6,776 nt of DNA from Gp6-AA40 sp035647075 (GCA_035647075.1 DASROF010000184.1:1-6776); one strand, 5' to 3'; shown: positions 1 through 6,178, counted from the stretch's first letter. The notes: a model not told the origin generated them from the letters alone. Program-made: numbers and translations.

Positions 1-636
1 CGTCCAGGCCGTTCGCTGCTTCTCAGCCGTGGCGACGCGGGCGGCCGCGACGGGCGCACGCGAAGGAATCGTGGCGGCAACGTCCTGTGCCGTCGCGCCA
101 ACAGACGGGTAGAACTTCGACAGCCCGGCTGGCAGCCCGGCGACAATCGATTCTCGTTCATCGGCGAGCCGACTGGACAGCGCCGCCGAATCGAGGCGAT
201 CGGTCCGGATCACCTTACCGAGAGACGACAACACGAGAGACGTCGCGATGCTGAACATCGATCGTGCTGTGGCCTTGCTTACCCCGGCATCGCTGGCGAG
301 CGAGTCCGCCATGTTCGAGGTCCGATTTCCCAGCAGGAGTGATTGAATGAAATCCGACGAGGTGACCTGGCTCGATCCGCTGATGGCACGGGAGACGAGA
401 CCTTCGGTGCGATCGGGCAAGGAAAGATCGTTGGCTGGCTCAACGGCCATCGCATGGATTTGAGCCATCGCCTCGGGATCATCCGCGCGCATCGCCATGC
501 TGGCGGTTATTGCGCGAACTGCTGCGCTCAGTCCCGTTTGGACATGCGAAGCCGATTCGCCGGTGGCTGCGCTGAACCTGGAAATCAACCCCGAGCTCAT
601 GGATTGAGCAATGGTGTCGACGAGCGAAGTTGCCAT
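1..636 (-). CDS. DUF937-family protein, 3' end outside window
   Basis: The reading frame stays open from an ATG at 636 to the left edge, giving 212 codons with no stop; the C-terminus is missing. The protein is Ala/Ser-rich and helical, built of two related halves: residues about 4-62 (start MATSLVDTIAQ, then a GLSAAV stretch) and about 96-157 (FIQSLLLGN, then a GVSKATARSM helix and a hydrophobic SIATSLVLSSLGKV segment). This alternation of short amphipathic helices with a hydrophobic A-x-x-A-L-x-x-L-G helix is what I know from DUF937 proteins, whose function is not established. In many relatives a transmembrane helix or an OmpA-like domain follows; the visible end at residues 205-212 (EKQRTAWT) could lead into such a segment, but that lies outside. 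The start is supported by a strong Shine-Dalgarno, and the frame ends 141 bp downstream of the kynureninase-like gene on the same strand. Family call fairly sure, role unknown. Confidence 0.78.
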   Translation of the reverse strand, partial: MATSLVDTIAQSMSSGLISRFSAATGESASHVQTGLSAAVRAITASMAMRADDPEAMAQIHAMAVEPANDLSLPDRTEGLVSRAISGSSQVTSSDFIQSLLLGNRTSNMADSLASDAGVSKATARSMFSIATSLVLSSLGKVIRTDRLDSAALSSRLADERESIVAGLPAGLSKFYPSVGATAQDVAATIPSRAPVAAARVATAEKQRTAWT

Positions 637-640
637 GCGG

Positions 641-647
641 ACCTCCC
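641..647 (-). promoter_or_regulatory. Ribosome binding site of the DUF937 gene
   Basis: On the minus strand GGGAGGT stands 4 nt before the ATG at 636. It is the strongest Shine-Dalgarno in the window and fixes the start of an otherwise partial gene. The genes around the divergent region at 3043-3122 have nothing comparable. Confidence 0.7.
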
Positions 648-777
648 GTGCGTTCTGCCTCACCGGCGGTGGAGCGCGTCACAGAAGAACGTCTCAAGGC
701 ATGCGCCACGCATATGTGCGGGATTCCGGAGGGTCTATCGAGTGCGCACCAGCTGGATGGCGAAGTACCGTGATCGC

Positions 778-1941
778 CTAACGGAGAGCCTCTCCGAGCA
801 GCTGAATCGCGTCTCGAAGCTGGTCATCGCGCATGTACGGCGCCGGTCCAAGCCGCAGCACGTCTCCACGTGCGTCGCTGCGCACGCCACGTTGGCGCAA
901 TCGTCGCGCGACGTCGGCTGCGTCGTTCGTGCGAATCGCCAGAAAGCCTCCGCGACACTCGTCCGGCATCGGTTCGACGAACGCGACCGATGAAGGACAG
1001 TCGAGTTGTTCGAATTCGGTTTTCAGCAGTTGCACTTGATCACGGTTGATGGCGTGGAGTCTGTCCACCGTCAGTCCCTGCTCCTGGAAGAACTCGAACA
1101 CGGCAGCCGCCCGGTAGTGCGATGTCGGGTCGTAGGTCGCACCGCCAAACGCGCGCGCGCCCGGCCCGTAGATGACGCGTCGATCGCCGGCCCGTTCGAG
1201 CGAGTTGAACTCGGTGAACCAGCCGGTCAACACCGGCCGCATCGTGGTGTGCGGTGGAATGCGCAGGAAGCAGTTCCCCTCACCGAGCTGACAGTACTTG
1301 TACCCTCCACCGGTGACGAACACATCCTCCAGATCGGCGCCGAGGCTGAACGGCACGACATTGAGCTGATGATAGGCGTCGAGTAAGAGCGGGACGCCGT
1401 CGCGCCTGCAGGCGGCCGCGAGCCATTCGACTCCGGGAACGATCGCGGCCGTCTCGAAGAGCACCGACGACACCATCACGCACGCCGTCCGCGCGTCGAG
1501 CGATGCCGCCAGGCGCTCGGCTAACGTGTCGACCGGCGTCGCCCGTACGCTGACGGTCTCGAGGCCCTCTTCGGCGAGGCGCGTGACCTGCCGGCGAAGG
1601 CTATGGAACTCGCCGTCGGTGGTGACGAGCCGTGGGCGGTCGCGCAGCGGAAGCGCTGACAGCCACCTCGTCACGAGTTCGTGAGTGTTCTGGCCGAGCG
1701 CGATGTTTTCGGCGCTGTCGCCGAGCAGTCGTGCAAACCCCGCCCGAACGCGGGCGGCCTGGACCTCGGCCTTCTCCCATTTCTCGTCGACGTACTCGGC
1801 GGCATCGAGCCAGGCGCGCTGCTGCGCGTCGAATCCAACATCCGGCCATGCCTGGTGCGAGTGGCCGGTCAGCAGCAGCCGTTCGCCGACGCGGAAGCGT
1901 GAATAGTGGTGCGCGAACGGATTCGGGGTCGGCACGGCCAT
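778..1941 (-). CDS. Kynureninase-like PLP-dependent enzyme (aminotransferase class V fold)
   Basis: 387 aa, predicted cytoplasmic, no signal peptide. The class V (fold type I) signature is clear: phosphate-binding N85-T86 region (GQNTHELV), an EFHSLRRQ segment at 111-118 where kynureninases have their DFPSD ring-stacking loop, D188-A-Y-H191 (the D-x-x-H pair that contacts PLP), Y214-K215 in GGGYKYCQLGEGN with K215 as the expected Schiff-base lysine, W241 in TGWF, and R363 in LRLGPAP, matching the substrate-carboxylate arginine of kynureninase (R-V-A-P). Known kynureninases cleave kynurenine to anthranilate and alanine. This protein is shorter (387 against about 410-465) and the segment GGATYDPTSHYRA (267-279) differs from the usual kynureninase loop, so the substrate may be another beta-substituted amino acid, or it may be a desulfurase/aminotransferase relative. 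No other tryptophan-catabolism gene is visible. It lies 33 bp downstream of the Ig-like protein gene on the same strand. Enzyme class sure, substrate not. Confidence 0.85.
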   Translation of the reverse strand: MAVPTPNPFAHHYSRFRVGERLLLTGHSHQAWPDVGFDAQQRAWLDAAEYVDEKWEKAEVQAARVRAGFARLLGDSAENIALGQNTHELVTRWLSALPLRDRPRLVTTDGEFHSLRRQVTRLAEEGLETVSVRATPVDTLAERLAASLDARTACVMVSSVLFETAAIVPGVEWLAAACRRDGVPLLLDAYHQLNVVPFSLGADLEDVFVTGGGYKYCQLGEGNCFLRIPPHTTMRPVLTGWFTEFNSLERAGDRRVIYGPGARAFGGATYDPTSHYRAAAVFEFFQEQGLTVDRLHAINRDQVQLLKTEFEQLDCPSSVAFVEPMPDECRGGFLAIRTNDAADVARRLRQRGVRSDARGDVLRLGPAPYMRDDQLRDAIQLLGEALR

Positions 1942-1949
1942 GCGCGAGG

Positions 1950-1955
1950 ATCCTA
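1950..1955 (-). promoter_or_regulatory. Possible -10 element just upstream of the kynureninase-like gene
   Basis: TAGGAT (4 of 6 matches to TATAAT) lies on the minus strand 8 nt before the ATG at 1941. A start about 7 nt past it would leave a leader of only 2 nt or so. It is an imperfect echo of the two tighter cases at 3049 and 3111. The same bases include AGGA about 9 nt from the ATG, which could equally be a weak Shine-Dalgarno served by read-through from the upstream gene. No -35 is recognisable. Confidence 0.3.
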
Positions 1956-1974
1956 CAAAGCAGGTGCTGTCGGC

Positions 1975-3042
1975 TCAGCGCCCGAGCTCGATCATCACAC
2001 CTGAGACCTCGCGTCCAGGCCGGATGTCAATCCCGGTCCTCGTCACGTCAATGCCATCAAGGCGCACGACCGGCAGTGGACGCAGTGCGAGCGTGCGGCT
2101 GCCTCCAGGTATCGCCACTACGTTACTGACGCGGATGATGGTGCGTCGGGGCCAGGTCTGGAATTCGAAGGCGCCGTCCGCACCGACAACGCCTGCATCG
2201 TTGGGCCCGGCCGGCCCTTCGTTGATGAGCGGTATTGCGCTGACGGACAAACCCTGAACGGCCACGCTGGGTGGAGCCATGACGCGGCCCCGTACCGTGA
2301 CCCTGCGGATCGGTTCCAGCCGTACACCGATGACGTCGGCGTCGGCCATTGTGATCCTGGCGCCCGACATGACGGGATTCGTGCCCTGCGACATCGCACG
2401 GGCTCCCTGGCCATCGGTCGTCTGCAGTGAGTAGACGCCGGGCGGCAGCGCAGGCGACGTGAACGAACCGTCACGGGATATCGACAGCGTGGTACCGCCG
2501 ACGCCGAACAGAGGCGAACCGAGTCCAAGCTGGATGATCCCGTTCGACAGTGGACGCCCATTCGAGCCGATCGCCACGCCTGAAATCACGGACACGCGAG
2601 CGGGGATGAGCCGGATGTCTACTTCGATCGGCTCGCGACCGCCTACCGTCACCTCGCGTGCTTCCGAGCTCTCGAGCGCACCAGGGTAATAGGTGATGGC
2701 ATGGCCGCGTCGGTCGGCGGGCGCGACCGGCAGCATCCGTGGCACGGCAACAACGAAATACTGGCCTTCCGGGACGTTGGTCAGACGATACTCACCGCGC
2801 TGATTGGTGAGCGCGAGCAGCCGCACATTGCGCGGCCCTAAGAGACGTATGTCGGTGCCTACGGGGACGACCTCGTGCAGCACTGTCACCAGCGCGCCGA
2901 CGGCGGCGGCTCCGGAGGCAGTGACGCGTCCGGCGATGACACCGGGTGTCGGGGGCGGCTGGGGCGGGGCCGGTGTCAGCCGCTGCGCGACTGCCGGCAG
3001 GACCATTACAAGGGATAGTGCCGCGACCGCGGTGAATCGCAC
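1975..3042 (-). CDS. Secreted protein with carboxypeptidase regulatory-like (Ig-fold) domains
   Basis: 355 aa from a GTG start at 3042. Residues 1-19 form a signal peptide (Arg2, hydrophobic core, AVA then Q20), followed by a Pro-rich stretch (residues 22-33) and beta-sandwich modules. Module one, about 36-100, is a typical CarboxypepD_reg-like repeat: VIAGRVTASG, then TNQRGEYRLTNVPEGQYFV. Module two, about 148-208, reads SGVAIGSNGRPL then RDGSFTSPALPPGVYSL. Module three, about 248-305, starts VTVRGRVMAPP and has ADGAFEFQTWP. The tail LDGIDVTRTGIDIRPG and SGVMIELG matches the end seen in many acidobacterial proteins of this type. There is no catalytic domain or TonB-dependent barrel, so it is probably a structural or carbohydrate/surface-binding protein of the envelope; its partner is unknown. 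The frame stays open upstream to an ATG at 3159, but that would overlap the divergent gene and leave a long hydrophilic lead; a GTG at 3072 is the other plausible start. Confidence 0.82.
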   Translation of the reverse strand: MRFTAVAALSLVMVLPAVAQRLTPAPPQPPPTPGVIAGRVTASGAAAVGALVTVLHEVVPVGTDIRLLGPRNVRLLALTNQRGEYRLTNVPEGQYFVVAVPRMLPVAPADRRGHAITYYPGALESSEAREVTVGGREPIEVDIRLIPARVSVISGVAIGSNGRPLSNGIIQLGLGSPLFGVGGTTLSISRDGSFTSPALPPGVYSLQTTDGQGARAMSQGTNPVMSGARITMADADVIGVRLEPIRRVTVRGRVMAPPSVAVQGLSVSAIPLINEGPAGPNDAGVVGADGAFEFQTWPRRTIIRVSNVVAIPGGSRTLALRPLPVVRLDGIDVTRTGIDIRPGREVSGVMIELGR

Positions 3043-3048
3043 GGCGCA

Positions 3049-3054
3049 TTTGTA
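3049..3054 (-). promoter_or_regulatory. Predicted -10 element giving a leaderless start for the Ig-like protein gene
   Basis: TACAAA (4 of 6 to TATAAT) on the minus strand is followed by exactly 6 nt (TGCGCC) and then the GTG at 3042, so transcription starting 7 nt past the element would begin on the G of the start codon. No Shine-Dalgarno precedes the GTG. A -35 box is not evident at 16-18 nt. The layout mirrors the plus-strand element at 3111. Confidence 0.45.
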
Positions 3055-3110
3055 CAGCAACCTCGCGCCCACTGCTACAGCCTGGGTGAGCCCGGCCGGC
3101 GAGGAAGGGC

Positions 3111-3116
3111 TAGAAT
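3111..3116 (+). promoter_or_regulatory. Predicted -10 element giving a leaderless start for the exported oxidoreductase gene
   Basis: TAGAAT (5 of 6 to TATAAT) is followed by exactly 6 nt (CGCGGC) and then the ATG at 3123, which puts the expected +1 on the A of the start codon. The purine run GAGGAAGGG at 3101-3109 lies 13 nt or more from the ATG, too far for a usual ribosome binding site. A convincing -35 is lacking. Confidence 0.55.
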
Positions 3117-3122
3117 CGCGGC

Positions 3123-3833
3123 ATGCGAATCCTGGCACTCGTCGCCCTTGCCCTCGCAACCGTCAGCCTCAGCGCCCAGACCACTCCGCAGACGACGAAG
3201 CCGATGAAGATTGGGTTCATCGGCTCCGGCAACATCGGCGGTGCCATCGGCGAATTGATGGCGCGCGCGGGTCACGAGGTGTTCTTTTCCTCGCGCAATC
3301 CCGACAACCTGAAGCCACTCGTGGCGCGTGTCGGCCCACATGCACGCGCGGGCACACCGAAGGAGGCGATTGCCTTCGGCGACGTCGTGTTCATCGGCGT
3401 GCCGTACTCGTCGATGCCGCAGATCGGCCAGGACTATGCCGCCGCGCTGAAGGGCAAGATCGTGCTGGACGCCGGCAATCCCAACCCGCGACGTGACGGC
3501 GCGATCGCTGAGGCCGCGGTCGCAAAGGGTGCCGGGATCGCCACGCAGGAGCATCTGCCTGGCGCGCGCATCGTCCGCGCGTTCAATCAGTTGAACAACA
3601 AGGTCTTCCTCAGCGAGGCGCATCGCGCGGGCGAGAAAGTGGCGGTGCCGCTGGGAGGCGACGACAAGGAGGCGCTGGCGATCGCGGCGCGCCTGGTGAC
3701 CGACGCCGGTTTCGATCCCGTCATCGTCGGCTCGCTCGCGGAGAGCAAGGCGTTCGACTCGAGCGCGCCGATCTTTCTGAAGACACTCACGGCGCGCGAG
3801 CTGCGGGTTGCCCTGAAGCTTCCGCCGCAATAA
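3123..3833 (+). CDS. Exported NADP/F420-oxidoreductase-type Rossmann protein
   Basis: 236 aa. The body from residue 28 is the coenzyme F420-dependent NADP oxidoreductase (FNO-like) fold: KIGFIGSGNIGGA at 29-41 carries the G34-x-G36-x-x-G39 dinucleotide loop; SSRNP at 56-60 sits where FNO enzymes bind the 2'-phosphate of NADP(H); DVVFIGVPYSS (87-97), KIVLDAGNP (112-120) and VRAFNQL (151-157) are the further family blocks. FNO enzymes pass hydride between NADPH and F420; many bacterial relatives lack F420 and have unknown substrates. Unusually, residues 1-18 look like a Sec signal peptide (Arg2, an Ala/Leu/Val core, LSA then Q19), suggesting a periplasmic protein. A cytoplasmic version could start at the ATG at 3204 (Met28), but no Shine-Dalgarno precedes it and the -10 element fits the first ATG. 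The next gene follows after 42 bp. Fold sure; substrate and location inferred. Confidence 0.84.
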   Translation: MRILALVALALATVSLSAQTTPQTTKPMKIGFIGSGNIGGAIGELMARAGHEVFFSSRNPDNLKPLVARVGPHARAGTPKEAIAFGDVVFIGVPYSSMPQIGQDYAAALKGKIVLDAGNPNPRRDGAIAEAAVAKGAGIATQEHLPGARIVRAFNQLNNKVFLSEAHRAGEKVAVPLGGDDKEALAIAARLVTDAGFDPVIVGSLAESKAFDSSAPIFLKTLTARELRVALKLPPQ

Positions 3834-3875
3834 ACCGCAGTGGAACTAGTGTCCAGCTTCAGCCGCACTTGTCAC

Positions 3876-4892
3876 ATGCAAACACGGATCGCTGTCGTCG
3901 TCGCGTCCCTCATCGTTGCTTCGAGCGCGGCAGCGCAGAATGCCGACCGCTATCGTGGCGGGTGGAGAACAGATGATGCGGACCCGCACACCTACGAATT
4001 TTCCATTCGCGGCGCCCGCGTTCGCGGTATCTACTGCACGTTGTGCAGCGATGCCACGACGCTGGCGTTCATCGACGGAACTTTAGGGGCGGACGACATC
4101 ACCTTCGTCGTCACGCACGTGCGACCCGACGGCCGAACCGCGTATCAGGACAAGGCGACGGCGCGAATCGAGGGCGACCGGTTGATCGTCACGGGCACGA
4201 GTGGCGCGCCGCGGGGAGGCAAGTTCCAGCGGACGTTGTATCGCGACACGCGCGGTCCCGATCCACTCCCGGTTCCGGTGGCGTGGTTTCCTGATGCGTC
4301 GGGCAAGCTCACGATGCTTGCCGCAGTTGGCGGTCGCGCGGGTGGAGCGGCGCGAGGTGCGGCCGCGCCTCCCGTTCCGCTGCTACTGCCTGGCGTCGCG
4401 ATCACTGGATCCGGCCCGGCACCAGCAGCCCCGGCGCCTCCCGTCGGAGGCCGCGGTTGGCTGCAGCCCGGACCCTGGAAGAACCCGCTGACCGTCGATG
4501 ACGTCGTCGGCGCCTGGATCGGCTTCGGCACCGGCGTCAATAAGCAGTACTTCATCTTCCGCCGCGTCGGAAACGGGCTGCGCGGCATGGTGTGCGGACG
4601 CTGCGACAATCCCTTCACGCTGGCGGCACTCGACGACGTCGAGATCCGCGGGGACACGCTGCACTTCAAGATCCTTCACGACGGCTGGGGCGACGCGCCG
4701 AGCCTGCCGTTCGACAAGTGGGTGACTGCCCGGATTGTCGCCAACGAGATGCGCGCTGTTTTCGAAACGCCGACGGACGCCGGTGGCCGCGGTGTGACCG
4801 GTACGCCACCAAGCGGCGGGGCGGGAACCACCCTGATCGGTCCTGTCGCAATCGAGGCGACGACCAGTAACGATTCCCGACCCGGTCGATAG
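3876..4892 (+). CDS. Secreted protein with two tandem CxxC-containing domains, family not recognised
   Basis: 338 aa. Residues 1-20 are a signal peptide (Arg4, hydrophobic core, SSAAA then Q21). The mature part holds two related domains of about 80-90 residues. Domain one, about 26-107, has W30, an alternating F-x-I-R strand, RGIYC54-x-x-C57, TLAFID, and DKATARIEGDRL. Domain two, about 209-297, has W214, YFIFRR, LRGMVC240-x-x-C243, TLAALDD, and DKWVTARIVANEM. A Pro/Ala/Gly-rich linker (about 150-200) separates them, and a low-complexity Gly/Thr tail ends the protein. Strand-like spacing suggests small beta-barrels; each CxxC could form a disulfide or bind a metal. I do not recognise the family and assign no function. 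Start: the frame opens at a GTG at 3840, but ATG 3876 places the signal peptide correctly. No Shine-Dalgarno precedes it, so expression with the gene 42 bp upstream is likely. Confidence 0.8.
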   Translation: MQTRIAVVVASLIVASSAAAQNADRYRGGWRTDDADPHTYEFSIRGARVRGIYCTLCSDATTLAFIDGTLGADDITFVVTHVRPDGRTAYQDKATARIEGDRLIVTGTSGAPRGGKFQRTLYRDTRGPDPLPVPVAWFPDASGKLTMLAAVGGRAGGAARGAAAPPVPLLLPGVAITGSGPAPAAPAPPVGGRGWLQPGPWKNPLTVDDVVGAWIGFGTGVNKQYFIFRRVGNGLRGMVCGRCDNPFTLAALDDVEIRGDTLHFKILHDGWGDAPSLPFDKWVTARIVANEMRAVFETPTDAGGRGVTGTPPSGGAGTTLIGPVAIEATTSNDSRPGR

Positions 4893-4907
4893 GTAGATCG
4901 AATAACG
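4893..4907. other. Convergent gene junction without a visible terminator
   Basis: Only 15 bp separate the TAG of the CxxC protein gene from the TAG of the minus-strand PQQ dehydrogenase gene. The only inverted repeat is a 4-bp stem (CGAT with ATCG, about 4887-4900) with no T-run on either side. Transcripts of the two genes must end inside each other's coding sequence or rely on factor-dependent termination. Confidence 0.6.
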
Positions 4908-6137
4908 CTATTTCGGCGTGACGCGGTAGATGCCGCCGGGATTCGCGTCTTCAGCAATCCATATGGCGCCGTCCGGCGCCACTTCCACGTCGCGCACGCG
5001 GTGCCCCACGCCCCAGCGCTCGGCGATCGTGGCGCCTCCCTTACCGTCGAACGTGATGCGGTTCAGAGACTGTGTCCCCATGCCGCCGATGAACGCCGAC
5101 CCCTTCCACTGCGGAAAGAGGGCTCCGTTGTAAAACGTGAGGCTGCCCGGGGCAATGACAGGATTCCAGTAGATCACCGGCTTCGTCAGATCCGGCCGCG
5201 TATCAGGACTCGGGATCGGCACGCCGTCGTAGTTGTTCGCGTACGACACCAGCGGCCAGCCGTAATTCTTGCCAGGTTCGATGAGATTCAACTCGTCGCC
5301 GCCGCGCGGTCCGTGCTCCACTTCCCACAGACGGCCATCAGGTCCAAAGGCCAGACCATACGGTGTCCGGTGACCGGTGGACCACGTCTCCGCCGGCGCC
5401 AGGTTCGGGCCCGTGAACGTGTAGGTGCTGACGACCGCCGCGGTCTTCGCTTCCTCGGTATTGCGTGGCGGATTGATCAGCGGAATGCTCGTCGCGCCGG
5501 TCTTGCCAGCCATCGGATTTCCGGGTGCAGGTTTGCCGTCGAGCGTGAGCCGGAGGATCTTGCCAACCTCTGTGTTCGGATCCTGAGCCGGTGTAAAACG
5601 CTGACGATCGCCGACCGTCAGGAACAGGTACTGCCCATCCGGAGAGAACGCGATCTGCGCGCCAAACTGACCGCCGCGACCCTTCGGCATGTCGTGCCAC
5701 AGTACCTGCAGCCCGTCGAGGCTCGCTTTGCCCTCGCCGATGGTCAGCCGCGCGCGCGCCAGCGCGAGGCCCGAGACACCCGGTGTCGCGGGGTCGGGCT
5801 CCGCATACGTGAGGTAGACGCTGCGATCGGTCGCGTACTTCGGCGACACGAACACGCCGAGCATGCCGCCCTGTCCCTGGTAGAGGACCGCGGGCACGTT
5901 ATCGACCGGCGTTTTCATGCCCTGCTGCGTGACCAGCCACACCGGACCGACCTTCTCGGTGACGAGCATGCGTCCATCTGGCAGGAACGCGATGCGCCAC
6001 GGCAACTGGAACGTCGCCACCTGCGTCATGGTGAAGGGCAGGTTCGGATCGGACTTCATCTGGCCCGCGTTGAATTGCGCGCACACTGCTGCGCCTATGA
6101 CTGTGACGATAAGTGCCGCGCCGAGAAACGTCTTCAT
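4908..6137 (-). CDS. PQQ-dependent sugar (aldose) dehydrogenase, soluble GDH/YliI type, periplasmic
   Basis: 409 aa. Residues 1-20 are a signal peptide (Lys2, hydrophobic core, VCA then Q21); the Cys19 context is a poor lipobox. The rest is the six-bladed propeller of soluble quinoprotein sugar dehydrogenases, which oxidise aldoses to lactones in the periplasm with PQQ and Ca2+: LPWRIAFLPDGRMLVTE (45-61), GQGGMLGVFVSP (88-99), AFSPDGQYLFLTVGDRQR (163-180), the STGHRTPYGLAF block with R257 (253-264), EHGPRGGDELN (274-284) then GKNYGWP, YWNPVIAPG (323-331), and HRVRDVEVAPDG (379-390) holding the R-x-R pair that contacts PQQ. In the family's usual N-H-F-G-G-R motif the catalytic histidine and the arginine read glutamine here (Q157 and Q161 of GGQFGAQ), so activity may differ. 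The family lysine near QSL also appears absent (GMGTQSL). Gene follows the DUF8021-like gene by 57 bp. Confidence 0.92.
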   Translation of the reverse strand: MKTFLGAALIVTVIGAAVCAQFNAGQMKSDPNLPFTMTQVATFQLPWRIAFLPDGRMLVTEKVGPVWLVTQQGMKTPVDNVPAVLYQGQGGMLGVFVSPKYATDRSVYLTYAEPDPATPGVSGLALARARLTIGEGKASLDGLQVLWHDMPKGRGGQFGAQIAFSPDGQYLFLTVGDRQRFTPAQDPNTEVGKILRLTLDGKPAPGNPMAGKTGATSIPLINPPRNTEEAKTAAVVSTYTFTGPNLAPAETWSTGHRTPYGLAFGPDGRLWEVEHGPRGGDELNLIEPGKNYGWPLVSYANNYDGVPIPSPDTRPDLTKPVIYWNPVIAPGSLTFYNGALFPQWKGSAFIGGMGTQSLNRITFDGKGGATIAERWGVGHRVRDVEVAPDGAIWIAEDANPGGIYRVTPK

Positions 6138-6141
6138 ACAA

Positions 6142-6145
6142 CCTC
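6142..6145 (-). promoter_or_regulatory. Ribosome binding site of the PQQ dehydrogenase gene
   Basis: GAGG on the minus strand, 4 nt before the ATG at 6137. Modest, but it supports this ATG, which also begins a proper signal peptide. Confidence 0.45.
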
Positions 6146-6178
6146 GCGAAGTGTCAGGACTGTGTGGGTGTGGACTCG

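Noticed and set aside
700..718. Short inverted repeat (ATGCG, 3-nt loop, CGCAT) between the kynureninase-like gene and the DUF937 gene
   Set aside because: A 5-bp stem without a T-run is not a terminator, and as an operator it is too short to stand out from chance.
343..993. 216-codon open frame on the plus strand
   Set aside because: It spans parts of two well-supported minus-strand genes and the gap between them, has Arg/Ser/His-rich composition, no ribosome binding site and no family resemblance.
2804..3496. 230-codon plus-strand frame across the divergent promoter region
   Set aside because: It would run through the start regions of two real genes in other frames and its translation is low-complexity with no motif.
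3075..3830. 251-codon minus-strand frame opposite the F420/NADP-type gene
   Set aside because: Arg/Ala-rich shadow; the plus strand carries the Rossmann motifs and a signal peptide.
3840..3875. Upstream GTG starts (3840, 3849) for the CxxC-domain protein
   Set aside because: Neither has a clear Shine-Dalgarno, and both add hydrophilic residues before a signal peptide that begins properly at ATG 3876.
6120..6137. Lipoprotein signal in the PQQ dehydrogenase, because Cys19 follows the hydrophobic core
   Set aside because: The residues before the cysteine (A-A-V-C) lack the small residue usual at -1 of a lipobox, whereas VCA-Q fits signal peptidase I and matches the other exported proteins here.
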